In this document: in pieces, positions 1-10,618 of the stretch
How positions within the stretch are numbered: the stretch's first letter is position 1
Layout of the letters: each line of letters opens with the position of its first letter
Origin: Pollenia angustigena
Taxonomy: Eukaryota; Arthropoda; Insecta; Diptera; Polleniidae
DNA: 64,000 bases
Direction of reading: 5' to 3'
Assembly (NCBI GenBank): GCA_930367215.1
Contig: OV884059.1
Coordinates: forward strand, 147,744,511-147,808,510
Made by a program: the position numbers and the translations under genes
The notes under the pieces: generated by a model
Told to the model about the DNA's origin: nothing
The model's input: only the letters and a program-made list of their open reading frames with translations
The model's database searches: none

Positions 1-1
1 A

Positions 2-780
2 ATTTTAAGCCAAACTCTAGAAGATCTGCATCATAGCGATCACTTCCCAATAAAAACAACATTACTTACGGGAACTAATAATACCAGCAAAACTCATACC
101 AGAAAATTCAATCTTAAAAAAGCCAACTGGATCCAATACAGCAAAAGCGTAGAAAATATACTACAGAACAAAATTGTTTCAGGAAACACAAACAAAGATA
201 ACGCCATGATCACCAAGGCCATTAGAACTGCTGCAAATTGTTATATACCCCAAACAGAACCTACTCAAAAACGAAGAGTTCCATGATGGAATAATAACCT
301 TACAACGCTTCGTGCAGACAAAATGAAGAAATGGCAAATTTTCAAAAAGCATCCACATCACAACAATTTAGTAATATACAAGAAATCTAATGCAAAGTTC
401 AGGCTAGAATGCAAGAAATCAAAATCAGCAGGCTTTAAAAAATTCACAGAAACCATAACAAGGGATTCCCCACTCTCTCTTCTTTGGAAAAAAGTGGATA
501 TGTTTTCCAGCCGTAACAGGACTCGGCCAGTAACAGCTCTGCGTACCGAATCTGGTCTCATAACGGAACCAAAACAAATAGCAAACTACTTTGGAACGAA
601 ATGGTCAGAAAACTCTTTGGACTGCAATTTCCCAACAAATTTTTCAGCAGCCAAAAGAACAGCGTTATCGTACACAAACATCCAAGCCAGCAATGCATAT
701 GCTTCAAAAATAGAAAGTCAACTAACTATGTGCGAGTTACTCACAGCTATAAAAAAAGTCAAAGGAACTACACCTGATTA
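2..780 (+). pseudogene. LINE endonuclease C-terminus and linker, broken
   Basis: Frame 2 begins with residues ending in SDHFPI, the conserved end of APE-type LINE endonucleases. It runs to a stop near base 285. The linker continues in another frame (323-781) as a basic, Lys/Asn-rich stretch ending TAIKKVKGTTPD. That ending resembles the 'KSPGPD' entry to the RT fingers, but the following Gly is replaced by a stop. A piece of this region (about 634-767) recurs at 5936-6064 with one mismatch that I can see. Confidence 0.7.
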
Positions 781-799
781 AGACAGAGTATGCTACGAC

Positions 800-1675
800 A
801 TGATAAAATATCTAACAAATCATATCAAAAAAATACTTCATTTACATAACAAAGTCTTTAACACAGCAGTTATTCCACATTCTTGGAAAACAGCAATAGT
901 TTCTGCCATACCAAAACCAAACAAAAATCTAACTGCTTTTGCTGGGTATCGCCCTATTTCTCTTTTATCGTGCCTAACCAAACTTATGGAAAGAATAGTC
1001 GCAAATCGTTTAGCATGGCTCATTGAGACAAAGAAATTAGTTGCAGTTAACTAAACAGCTTATAAATCTAATCGCAGCTGTACAGATGCCCTACTCCGCA
1101 TCTATATTGGGAATTGATTTCGAAAAAGCATTTGACCGTATTGGGATTCACATTATACTAGACTCTTTAAAGAACTGGGGCGTTGGACCCAAAATATTTA
1201 ATTACGTAAAGTCATTTTTAACGGGCAGAGTAATTAAAGTAACAGTAAACAACGAACTATCTAGCAATTTCCCACTGCAAAATGGAATACCCCAAGGATC
1301 TCCATTATCCGTTGTGCTTTTTCAAATAGCTTTTAACCAAATTAGCGACGTAATAAAAAAACACAAGTTTGTTGATCATACATATTATGCAAAAACAATG
1401 ACGTATTGAAAACTAATGATATACTCGAAAAAGTGTTTATAGATATAGAAAAGTGGTCCAAAGTATCGGGGGCCAAAATCTCCTCAGAAAAATCATCAGT
1501 TTTACATATATGCAGGAAACACAATTGCAGGCCAACAAATCTAAACATTGGGTACTCTACCGTACCCTGTGTAAGTGAATTTAAAATTCTAGGAATCATA
1601 TTTGAAAGGAACTATCTATGGAAAAAACATATTTTGAATCTCAAAAATCACTTGCACTTAAAGCAAACTTACTAA
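800..1675 (+). pseudogene. Reverse transcriptase domain of I-type LINE, frameshifted
   Basis: The fingers read IPKPNKN...GYRPISLLSCLTK (800-1054). The palm motif A reads GIDFEKAFDRIG and motif B reads NGIPQGSPLS (1041-1409). At the expected YADD box the sequence is YYAKTMTY, so the catalytic aspartates are lost by a small deletion or frameshift. The thumb continues in the next frame (1406-1675, IEKWSKVSGAKIS). At least three frames are needed, so this is a pseudogene. Confidence 0.85.
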
Positions 1676-2199
1676 GATATCTTTCTACGAGAAGCTTTGC
1701 ACATATAGACACAATCAAATACCTAGTTAAAACACTAATTTTAAGCAAAATGGATTATGGTCTCTTTCTCTATGGCAGTGCGGCTAAAACTAATTTAAAA
1801 CAAATTAAATCCATATACCACCAACTCTTAGAGCCAGCACATATGCATATAGAACAACCCCGATACAAATACTGTTAATAGAATCTGGTCTTCCATCACT
1901 TGAACAAAAGTATTTGGAAAATTTAAATCGACTTTTACCGAAGCTCTTATCGTACCATAACTCAATTATAGATGCAGATACTTCGGAAGTTCTAAAATCA
2001 AAAAAAAACAACAGAGAATTCAATCGGTCATACACAGATGCATCAATCATAATATCATAAACTTCAAGAAGAAACTTTCCAAATTCAATATTAAAAATCC
2101 TTTATGGACATACGATCCAAAATCTTGTAACACCAGTTTTTCGTCATATAAAAAACAGATCACCACAGTTGATACCTATAAACAACTTTTTTTTTATCA

Positions 2200-3015
2200 A
2201 ATATCTTCTTTTAAAACTCCCGAATGGGACTATCTCTTCACAGATGCTTCAAAAGATAATTTCAACGTAGCATATGCAGTCGTAGATCAGAATGGTAAAA
2301 CATTAGTGTCAAAAATTTTAGCTGAATATACATCAATCTTTACTGCGGAGGCAGCTGGAATATTGCAAGCAATATTAATTGCTAGTAAATCCAAAAAAAG
2401 ACCATTGTATTTTCTGACAGCTTGTCGGCAATATCGGCGGTAAACAATTTAAGGAATATTTACTGGGGGTCAATAAATAAAATTCGGGACTTATTAACAA
2501 ACCACAAAGACAAAATAAAAGTATTTTGGATACCTGGTCACGTAGGAATACAAGGCAACAATCAAGCAGACGAAGCCGCTAAACATGCATGCACAGCTCC
2601 TATGATTTATGATCCTCTGACTGAAAAACTTGACATACTCAACACATTCTCAAATGAAATAAAGAATCGGAGAATTGCAGACATGAGGAGCTATAGGCAT
2701 CCTCACTACTTTCAAATCAATCCTAACCTTAAAATTCCCATATACCCAACAAATATCAGCAAAAACGAGATAAAAATTTTTTCCCGACTGCGAATGGGTC
2801 ACACCATTACCACACATCAACATATAATGAACAACAACTGCGCATACTGCGGATCTATTATTACAGTAGAACACCTGTTAACAACCTGTCCTAATCTTAC
2901 TACACTTCAAACGAGTTATCTATTCAACAACGGTCTCAACTTACTTAAGGAACCAAGCCATAACAATATCTCCATTATTTATAAATATATTTCAAAACTA
3001 AAAATAAAAGTTTGA
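2200..3015 (+). pseudogene. RNase H and C-terminal zinc knuckle of I-type LINE
   Basis: RNase H acidic residues can be read in order: FTDASK (about 2240), TAEAAG (about 2345), FSDS (about 2412) and QADEAAK (about 2565), the last preceded by WIPGHVGIQGN. The first part is in a different frame from the long final frame (2422-3015), so at least one frameshift separates them. The tail carries CAYCG...H...C, the usual C-terminal knuckle. This order is established for I-clade elements. Confidence 0.85.
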
Positions 3016-3167
3016 ACTAAGTACTTTATAATAGCCGATAGCCCAAGTAGCTAGTGCTATACCTTTGTATACATATTAGTCTTATATTTATATAAGGGTA
3101 ATATTATTTAAAAAAAAAATAAAAAAAATAAAAAAAAAAATAAAAAAAAAATTAAAAAATTTTTCAA

Positions 3168-4215
3168 AGTTATTTACGGGAATACAAAATTTATTATTTA
3201 GATTTTTGTATGACGTGCTAAATTCCCAATTTTTCATATTTGATAAATACACTGAAATTTATTGTTGAGGGAAAGCTAGCCTCTATGCGCATTTCACTGG
3301 TTGCTTAGGCCAGATCATCAGGAAACCTTTTCCAAAGATTTTAGAAAAGCTAAAAATATTATACAAATAAAATCCTAAAGCGAATAAGAATTTTAAACAC
3401 TCAAAGTCTTACTTGTAACAATATCAAAGCTTAAACAAAACACCAACAATAAACAGTGAATTTATCTTTTCTTACATCCCCCTACAATTGGTTGGGTTCT
3501 TTCCGACTCGAATTGTAGTTGTAAGTGGGTAAAAAGAAAAAACAAAATTAAAAAACAAATTGTTTCATTCTATTGTCTTCGCAAGAAATTTGTATTTGTA
3601 TAATATTTTTAGCTTTTCTAAAATCTTTGGAAAAGGTTTCCTGATGATCTGGCCTAAGCAACCAGTGAAATGCGCATAGAGGCTAGCTTTCCCTCAACAA
3701 TAAATTTCAGTGTATTTATCAAATATGAAAAATTGGGAATTTAGCACGTCATACAAAAATCTTAATAATAAATTTTGTATTCCCGTAAATAACTTTGATA
3801 ATATACTTGCATGTGCCCGTGCAGAAAACTGAATTGCCAAATTGGTTTTTTTCTGTTGTTTTCTTGCGAAGACAATAGAATGAAACAATTTGGTTTTTAA
3901 TTTTGTTTTTCTTTTTACCCACTTACAACTACAATTCGAGTCGGAAAGAACCCAACCAATTGTAGGGGGATGTAAGAAAAGATAAACACACTGTTTATTG
4001 TTGGTGTTTTGTTTAAGCTTTGATATTGTTACAAGTAAGACTTTGAGTGTTTAAAATTCTTATTCGCTTTAGGATTTTATTTGTATAATAATTTTAGCTT
4101 TTCTAAAATCTTTGGAAAAGGTTTCCTGATGATCTGGCCTAAGCAACCAGTGAAATGCGCATAGAGGCTAGCTTTCCCTCAACAATAAATTTCAGTGTAT
4201 TTATCAAATATGAAA
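3168..4215. repeat. Satellite-like array of a ~485-bp unit, one copy inverted
   Basis: The unit runs from TTAGCTTTTCTAAAATC through TTCCCGTAAATAAC to GGATTTTATTTGTATAAT. One inverted copy fills about 3168-3590. A direct copy follows from about 3592 to 4080, and a third partial direct copy ends at about 4212. The head-to-head join at about 3590 makes a large inverted repeat. No protein frame is conserved across the copies. Confidence 0.85.
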
Positions 4216-4228
4216 AATTGGGAATTTA

Positions 4229-4325
4229 ATAAAAAAATTTTATTTATTTATTTATTCACAAGTTATATAATAAGCCTCATAGGCTAAAAACAATTTTATA
4301 TTACAAATTATATATGTATACACCT
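4229..4325 (-). mobile_element. LINE 3' tail (AAAT)n on minus strand, copy A
   Basis: TTATTTATTTATTTATT at 4229-4250 reads as an (AAAT)n tail on the minus strand. The adjoining sequence (AAGCCTCATAGGCT) looks like a LINE 3' UTR. It lies downstream of the minus-strand ORF1 at 5163-5833 and is probably the end of the same, ORF2-less element; that link is inference. Copy B is at 6909-7005. Confidence 0.5.
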
Positions 4326-4416
4326 GGGGGCAAATCTCGACATTCGATATCGATCGAAATTCCCATGTAAATTGTATTGCAATTTCGATCGATATCGAAT
4401 GCCGTAATTTGGCCCC
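4326..4416. repeat. Foldback palindrome with ATTCGATATCGATCG arms, copy A
   Basis: Arms of about 36-38 nt: GGGGGCAAATCTCGACATTC then GATATCGATCG on the left, and their complement ending GGCCCC on the right. A spacer of about 20 nt separates them. The same structure is at 7006-7096, and a divergent relative at 11118-11187. It interrupts the LINE 3' region and looks like a small foldback MITE. Confidence 0.8.
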
Positions 4417-4479
4417 TGATTTGATATTCTATTAAATTCCTAAAAAATACATATGTATGTATATTTTTACAAAATACAT

Positions 4480-4870
4480 CCCAGCGGTGAATATTAAAAG
4501 GACCGCAAGTGGCAGGCCTTTTTGAAGGTCTCTATACTCCTTTCTAAACGATTCGCATCGCATGTTATCCTGCCTTCAGAAGTATGCATTCTAGAAGGTA
4601 TAAGCTTCTTTTTAAAAGACCTTCTGAAATATTTAGTACGCATTCGCTACTCCCTTCTTTGAGTTTTATTTACTTTTTATTTTTAGTGACCTTCCTTACT
4701 CCCTTCTTTGGGAAGGGATAGAAGTTGTTTTTAAAGGAAGTGTGGAAGGCCTTGCGCCCAATGACAATCTGTGTAAAAAATAAATAAGTATGGAATGCGG
4801 CGAGAAGGGCTTCTGACTGCTAAATAAGGCCTTCTATTAGGTCTCTTTACTCATTCCAGTTACCGCTGGG
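4480..4870. mobile_element. MITE with CCCAGCGGT terminal inverted repeats, copy A
   Basis: It begins CCCAGCGGTGA and ends TACCGCTGGG. The interior is rich in subterminal motifs: AAGGTCTCTATACTCC on the left, TAGGTCTCTTTACTC on the right, and ACTCCCTTCTTTG twice in the middle. No coding frame is evident. I could not define a target duplication, so the superfamily is open. Confidence 0.75.
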
Positions 4871-5162
4871 ATATACCATATAATCCACTTTTGGCACCCC
4901 AGCCGGTAAACGATAGATCAAACATAATAAAATAAATAATAAATTTTTAATAACAAGAACAATGAAAACAATCAGTGGGACCGGATCTTAAAAATTTTAC
5001 TTATTTTTTAACAAAATTGAGATAAAAAGTAATATTTAAACAAGTGGGCAAATTTTGGTAAAATATTATAAGTATATATAACATTATTCCTCCAAATTTA
5101 TGAAAATAAAAAATGGTTAATCAAATGCAAGTGCTAAATGAAATTTGTATAGCTAAATCAAA

Positions 5163-5833
5163 AGTTAAAATTTTGATTATTCATCAAGAAGAGATGATTT
5201 ACATTCTGAAAAGTTATAAACAACTTCCTTACCATTAATCAATATAAGCTTAGCTTTAACAATATCTGTATTTAATATTCTATACTTAGTGATAACTTTT
5301 TTATGCAATAGCCTCTTACAAATATAATTCAATTTACCGGACGCCGGGGAAAATGGGCATTTAAATACCGGCGCACATCAATCTCACCACCAATTACATC
5401 ACAAATTTTTATAGATTTGGTCTTAAAATAGGATTTCATGATACTGTCACGCAAAAATTAAATTTATATAACAGCCTTTCCGATTATTTAAATAACAAGC
5501 ATGATTAATGTTTAAGGGAGAAATCTCAATATTAAAAATAGAACCAATTTTTACTATTGGTGCAATAAGATCATCCAAGCCGTCAGGTAAACCACTCACA
5601 ACAATATCACTTCTGTTTATTCTTTTATGCAACACATTGTTTTCCACCTCTAACTCGGATATTTTTTTATTAGTAGAAGAACCAATATGATGAATGAGCT
5701 TGTTACAATCCAAAATTTCAGACTTCATATCCTTTAGGCAACTTTCAATTTCCGCTTTAAAGCTGTTAACCGTGTCGGCTAAAGTTTTGTGAATGGCAGC
5801 TTGTTCAGAGCCTGCTTCACCAATAAAAGTCAT
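5163..5833 (-). pseudogene. LINE ORF1 protein (coiled coil + RRM), copy A
   Basis: Minus-strand frame 5833-5447 encodes a coiled coil (KAEIESCLKDMKSEILDCNK...ISELEVENNVLHKRI). An RRM-like start follows (DIVVSGLPDGLDDLI ... INHACYLNNRKGCYINL). The C-terminal part (SYFKTKSIKICDVIGGEIDV...) is in another frame because of a frameshift near 5447. A further 1-bp change near 5341 (GACGCCGGGG against GACGCCCGGGG in copy B) breaks it again. This is the ORF1 type of insect LINEs that have a PHD finger and no CCHC box; the protein would bind RNA. Its 5' part is at 8868-10590. Confidence 0.75.
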
Positions 5834-5935
5834 GTGTGTGAAGTTAAATTTTAAAATTTATAACAGACCTAATGTAAACGCTGTAATAATGGATAAGTCC
5901 AGATTTCTGGAAAAGGAGTCAATGTGGGAGAAAAA

Positions 5936-6064
5936 ACAAATTTTTCAGCAGCCAAAAGAACAGCGTTATCGAACACAAACATCCAAGCCAGCAATGCATA
6001 TGCTTCAAAAATAGAAAGTCAACTAACTATGTGCGAGTTACTCACAGCTATAAAAAAAGTCAAA
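5936..6064 (+). mobile_element. Displaced fragment of the I-type LINE
   Basis: ACAAATTTTTCAGCAGCC through AAAAAAGTCAAAG repeats bases about 636-764 of the first LINE, with one substitution (TATCGA against TATCGT). It sits exactly at the junction between duplication copies A and B, so it probably moved with the rearrangement rather than by its own retrotransposition (no tail). Confidence 0.85.
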
Positions 6065-7005
6065 GACAATAGAATGGAACAATTTGTTTTTTAATTGTGT
6101 TTTTTCTTTTTACCCACTTACAACTACAATTCGAGTCGGAAAGAACCCAACCAATTGTAGGGGGATGTAAGAAAAGATAAACTCACTGTTTATTGTTGGT
6201 GTTTTGTTTAAGCTTTGATATTGTTACAAGTAAGACTTTGAGTGTTTAAAATTCTTATTCGCTTTAGGATTTTATTTGTATAATATTTTTAGCTTTTCTA
6301 AAATCTTTGGAAAAGGTTTCCTGATGATCTGGCCTAAGCAACCAGTGAAATGCGCATAGAGGCTAGCTTTCCCTCAACAATAAATTTCAGTGTATTTATC
6401 AAATATGAAAAATTGGGAATTTAGCACGTCATACAAAAATCTTAATAATAAATTTTGTATTCCCGTAAATAACTTTGATAATATACTTGCATGTGCCCGT
6501 GCAGAAAACTGAATTGCCAAATTGGTTTTTTTCTGTTGTTTTCTTGCGAAGACAATAGAATGAAACAATTTGGTTTTTAATTTTGTTTTTCTTTTTACCC
6601 ACTTACAACTACAATTCGAGTCGGAAAGAACCCAACCAATTGTAGGGGGATGTAAGAAAAGATAAACACACTGTTTATTGTTGGTGTTTTGTTTAAGCTT
6701 TGATATTGTTACAAGTAAGACTTTGAGTGTTTAAAATTCTTATTCGCTTTAGGATTTTATTTGTATAATAATTTTAGCTTTTCTAAAATCTTTGGAAAAG
6801 GTTTCCTGATGATCTGGCCTAAGCAACCAGTGAAATGCGCATAGAGGCTAGCTTTCCCTCAACAATAAATTTCAGTGTATTTATCAAATATGAAAAATTG
6901 GGAATTTAATAAAAAAATGTTATTTATTTATTTATTCACAAGTTATATAATAAGCCTCATAGGCTAAAAACAATTTTATATTACAAATTATATATGTATA
7001 CACCT

Positions 7006-7096
7006 GGGGGCAAATCTCGACATTCGATATCGATCGAAATTCCCATGTAAATTGTATTGCAATTTCGATCGATATCGAATGCCGTAATTTGGCCCC
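7006..7096. repeat. Foldback palindrome, copy B
   Basis: Same palindrome as 4326-4416, carried in the duplicated block. Arms contain CGATATCGATCG and ends are GGGGGC/GGCCCC. Confidence 0.8.
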
Positions 7097-7155
7097 TGAT
7101 TTGATATTCTATTAAATTCCTAAAAAATACATATGTATATTTTTACAAAATACAT

Positions 7156-7556
7156 CCCAGCGGTGAATATTGAAAGGACCGCAAGTGGCAGGCCTTTTTG
7201 AAGGTCTCTATACTCCTTTCTAAACGATTCGCATCGCATGTTATCCTGCCTTCAGAAGTATGCATTCTAGAAGGTATAAGCTTCTTTTTAAAAGACCTTC
7301 TGAAATATTTAGTACGCATTCGCTACTCCCTTCTTTGAGTTTTATTTACTTTTTATTTTTAGTGACCTTCCTTACTCCCTTCTTTGGGAAGGGATAGAAG
7401 TTGTTTTTAAAGGAAGTGTGGAAGGCCTTGCGCCCAATGACAATCTGTGTAAAAAATAAATAAGTATGGAATGCGGCGAGAAGGGCTTCTGACTGCTTGT
7501 GACTGCTAAATAAGGCCTTCTATTAGGTCTCTTTACTCATTCCAGTTACCGCTGGG
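7156..7556. mobile_element. MITE with CCCAGCGGT ends, copy B
   Basis: Duplicate of the 4480-4870 MITE. It is 10 bp longer because GACTGCT is locally repeated near 7498. It was copied by the block duplication, not by an independent insertion, since the flanks match too. Confidence 0.75.
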
Positions 7557-7862
7557 ATATACCATATAATCCACTTTTGGCACCCCAGCCGGTAAACGAT
7601 AGATCAAACATAATAAAATAAATAATAAATTTTTAATAACAAGAACAATGAAAACAATCAGTGGGACCGGATCTTAAAAATTTTACTTATTTTTTAACAA
7701 AATTGAGATAAAAAGTAATATTTAAACAAGTGGGCAAATTTTGGTAAAATATTATAAGTATATATAACATTATTCCTCCAAATTTATGAAAATAAAAAAT
7801 GGTTAATCAAATGCAAGTGCTAAATGAAATTTGTATAGCTAAATCAAAAGTTAAAATTTTGA

Positions 7863-8517
7863 TTATTCATCAAGAAGAGATGATTTACATTCTGAAAAGT
7901 TATAAACAACTTCCTTACCATTAATCAATATAAGCTTAGCTTTAACAATATCTGTATTTAATATTCTATACTTAGTGATAACTTTTTTATGCAATAGCCT
8001 CTTACAAATATAATTCAATTTACCGGACGCCCGGGGAAAATGGGCATTTAAATACCGGCGCACATCAATCTCACCACCAATTACATCACAAATTTTTATA
8101 GATTTGGTCTTAAAATAGGATTTCATGATACTGTCACGCAAAAATTAAATTTATATAACAGCCTTTCCGATTATTTAAATAACAAGCATGATTAATGTTT
8201 AAGGGAGAAATCTCAATATAAAAAATAGAACCAATTTTTACTATTGGTGCAATAAGATCATCCAAGCCGTCAGGTAAACCACTCACAGCAATATCACTTC
8301 TGTTTATTCTTTTATGCAACACATTGTTTTCCACCTCTAACTCGGATATTTTTTTATTAGTAGAAGAACCAATATGATGAATGAGCTTGTTACAATCCAA
8401 AATTTCAGACTTCATATCCTTTAGGCAACTTTCAATTTCCGCTTTAAAGCTGTTAACCGTGTCGGCTAAAGTTTTGTGAATGGCAGCTTGTTCAGAGCCT
8501 GCTTCACCAATAAGTCA
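7863..8517 (-). pseudogene. LINE ORF1 protein (coiled coil + RRM), copy B
   Basis: Copy of the ORF1 remnant at 5163-5833. Frames 8415-8134 (coiled coil, RRM start) and 8141-7863 (SYFKTKSIKICDVIGG ... YNFSECKSSLLDE) are adjacent and overlap by 8 bp in different frames, so only one frameshift separates them. The C-terminal 90 residues are better kept than in copy A. Near 8511 the N-terminal boundary has lost three bases. Confidence 0.75.
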
Positions 8518-8580
8518 TGTGTGTGAAGTTAAATTTTAAAATTTATAACAGACCTAATGTTAACGCTGTAATAATGGATA

Positions 8581-8866
8581 AGTCCAGATTTCTGGAAAAG
8601 GAGTCAATGTGGGAGAAAAAAAAATGATTAGGATTTGTGGACAATACTATTCTCCATCTTTTTCCATCCCCAGAATTTTGAACAGAGCGAGTTGGACCGA
8701 CTTTTGGCCAATTTACTCATTAAAATTCTCTAGGGGATGAATCCCGACTTCTGGAAAAGGAGTCAACGTGGGTGAAAAAAATTGTTTAGGATTTGTGGAT
8801 TTGTTTTCCATCCCCAGAATTTTTAACAGAGCGAGTTGGACCGTCTTTACTCTCTTGAATTTTCTA
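8581..8866. repeat. Two-copy tandem repeat, period ~159 bp
   Basis: CTGGAAAAGGAGTCAATGTG at 8592 recurs as CTGGAAAAGGAGTCAACGTG at 8751. Both are followed by TTTAGGATTTGTGG / CCATCCCCAGAATTTT and GAACAGAGCGAGTTGGACCG-like sequence. The array lies between two parts of the same LINE ORF1, so it interrupts that element. Confidence 0.8.
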
Positions 8867-8867
8867 A

Positions 8868-9045
8868 AGTTTTGTGAATGGCAGCTTGTTGAGAGCCTGC
8901 TTCACCAATATAAAAGTGTCCAGTTTAGAGTTTAGTTCACTGATCTCCTGCCGCAACAATTTAAGCCAGGTGAAGAATCTGTATTACAAGATTTGCAAGA
9001 AAACGACAGCGAGGAAAGGGCTTTATCATTTAAACCAGCACATGA
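8868..9045 (-). pseudogene. LINE ORF1: end of PHD finger and coiled-coil start
   Basis: Read on the minus strand from 9045: C-A-G-L-N-D-K-A-L-S-S-L-S-F then SCKSC, the last Cys pairs of a PHD finger. ISELNSKLDTFILVKQALN (coiled coil) follows in another frame. It continues the PHD finger that starts at 10590 and is interrupted by the transposon at 9046-10505. The overlap with 5780-5833 / 8465-8515 (AAAGTTTTGTGAATGGCAGC) shows it is the same ORF1 family. Confidence 0.65.
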
Positions 9046-10505
9046 CACACACAGAAAAAATTATTATTCCAATGCAAACAAAAAATTTGTAGAATCAAAC
9101 AATTTTTTGTCTGAAATCGGTCCTATAAACAAATTCGCATATTCAAACAATTTATTTCCATTTTGTTTATAGAAAAAAATACTGATTTTGTATTAGAAGA
9201 TGATGGCAGAGAGAGCAGAGCGGCCGGCTGGCTTTGCAACACATTTTTTTGTTGGAATAATTGTTGAACGAAGTCTTTTTTTATACACACAATGTTTTTC
9301 GTGATCACTCACTGTTGCTGTATCCTTTCCTTTGCTAATGAAGAAGAAATGTAACCCAAAAACGGCGACAGACCGACTCGATATGTTTTTCGTCATCATT
9401 ATATTTTTGTATTTGATGTATTTAAGCAAACAGTTTGAAAAAATTTAATACGGGATTTTGGTTTTTTTTTTTATCCAACTTTGAAACCAACCAAAAATTT
9501 ATTTTGTTTCTTATAATGTTGTTGTTGTTTCTGTTGTTTAAAAAGAGTGAAACGTTTTTTTACCTGCTGTTGTTTTTTTTTTTTTTTTTTTTTAACTTCA
9601 AACCTCATCATCTTTCTTACTTATGGCGATTTCTTTTCTGAGAAAAATATGTTACAGTATATACATGTTACATTTTCTAATGTTACCTATAATCACTTGT
9701 AGTGTTACATGTTGTACAATTTCAATAGAACACAATTAGTGCTTTTATTTACAACTATTACACTTTCATCATTAATGTACTAAATGAGCGATTTTTAAAG
9801 CTATTTAACGGTTTCTGCATGCTATTACGGGCTGGAAACAAATATTAGCATCACTAATGGCTTATAAAAATTAAAACGATTATAATAAAAATAGACTTTT
9901 TTTGATTTTAATGTGTAAATATTTTTATATTTTGTTTTAAAACAATTTTTTTACAAAATTATGAGCGGTATGAATTATGACAAACAAAATAAAACATTTG
10001 TTGTACAAACAAAATAGTAAGTACCAAAGTTGTAGAACAGGGCAGTACGAACACCTTAAGTAAAAGTAAGGGTAAGATATGCAACATTTTTTTCACGTTT
10101 TTCATCAACATATTCACAAAAAAACTTGAAAATTTTTCCCACAGTTGTATTTTTTGTACAAACGAACACAAAAATGTAGAACATGTAACATTAATGCAAC
10201 ATTTTTCTCAGAAAAGAAATCGCCATTAGTTCTTATATTTCACATTAGGAAGTGTTGCTTACGATCAAATAAAAAAATGCAAAAAGACGACAACATTAAA
10301 AAGCGTTAAATATTTCATACAAAATTATGAAAACTTGATACCAATAACGCGTGTATTATATTTTTGAATGGTTGTCAACATTTTTGTTTGTTAAATAAAA
10401 ATCAAACAAAAATTTTAATTGAATCAGTAAAAAAATTTGTAGAAATTAAAAAAATTTTCAAACAAGCGTTCGTTTGAAAATAATTCGGCAAAAATTTTTT
10501 CTGTG
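9046..10505. mobile_element. DNA transposon with CACAGAAAAAATT ends, inserted in LINE ORF1
   Basis: Left end CACACACAGAAAAAATT, right end the complement of CACAGAAAAAATTTTTGCC. CATGA occurs just outside both ends (9041-9045 and 10506-10510), a probable 5-bp target duplication. Removing the element restores a PHD-finger reading frame across the junction (CKTCANWFHA then CAGLNDK). No transposase is recognisable inside. The superfamily is unknown. Confidence 0.7.
9624..10225. mobile_element. ~600-bp MITE nested in the 9046-10505 element
   Basis: Ends TGGCGATTTCTTTTCTGAG and the complement CTCAGAAAAGAAATCGCCA, about 28 bp each. TTA lies outside both ends (9621-9623, 10226-10228), as expected for a PIF/Harbinger (Tourist-like) insertion. 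The interior is A/T-rich with long T runs (around 9575) and no coding potential. Confidence 0.75.
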
Positions 10506-10590
10506 CATGAAACCAATTAGCACAGGTTTTACATTGAACGCTAGACTGAGCCTTTGTAATAACATCAAGACTTTGGCGGCAGGCAGGCAT
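10506..10590 (-). pseudogene. LINE ORF1 N-terminal PHD finger (first half)
   Basis: Minus strand from 10590: MPACRQSLDVITKAQSSVQC then KTCANWFHA. The CxxC...CxxC...H spacing and W before the His are typical of PHD fingers at the N-terminus of insect LINE ORF1 proteins. The second half is at 9045 downwards. The Met at 10590 is a plausible start but I cannot exclude upstream residues. Confidence 0.6.
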
Positions 10591-10618
10591 TTTGAAGCAA
10601 TTCGTATTTCTATGTACA

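Larger units (their letters stand above)
1..3165 (+). mobile_element. I-type non-LTR retrotransposon, decayed, 5' end outside window
   Basis: The parts are in standard LINE order. The end of an APE endonuclease comes first (SDHFPI near base 35-55), then a reverse transcriptase (about 780-1675), RNase H (about 2225-2600) and a C-terminal zinc knuckle (about 2835-2900). An A-rich tail with interspersed T follows at 3110-3160. Frames are broken many times and the YADD box is damaged, so it cannot be active. RNase H after the RT together with the final CCHC-like knuckle suggests the I clade; LOA is the alternative. Clade assignment is inference. Confidence 0.85.
3592..5935. repeat. Direct segmental duplication, copy A
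   Basis: This block matches 6272-8620 almost base for base at an offset of 2676-2684 bp. The shifts come from small indels, such as GTATGT missing from copy B near 7140. It contains 1.3 satellite units, a LINE 3' tail, a palindrome, a MITE and part of a LINE ORF1. The near identity implies a recent duplication. Confidence 0.9.
6062..8620. repeat. Direct segmental duplication, copy B with extra satellite sequence
   Basis: 6272-8620 corresponds to 3592-5935. Before it, 6062-6271 is a further partial satellite unit in direct orientation, whereas copy A has an inverted unit at that place. A 10-bp insertion (TGACTGCTTG-like) near 7498 distinguishes copy B's MITE. Confidence 0.9.

Noticed and set aside
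3592..8620. Helitron interpretation of the duplicated block
   Set aside because: No TC start, no CTRR end with a 3' hairpin, and both boundaries are explained by block duplication.
9435..9641. 68-codon Phe/Leu-rich frame
   Set aside because: Produced by T-rich microsatellite sequence inside a transposon and crossing a MITE end.
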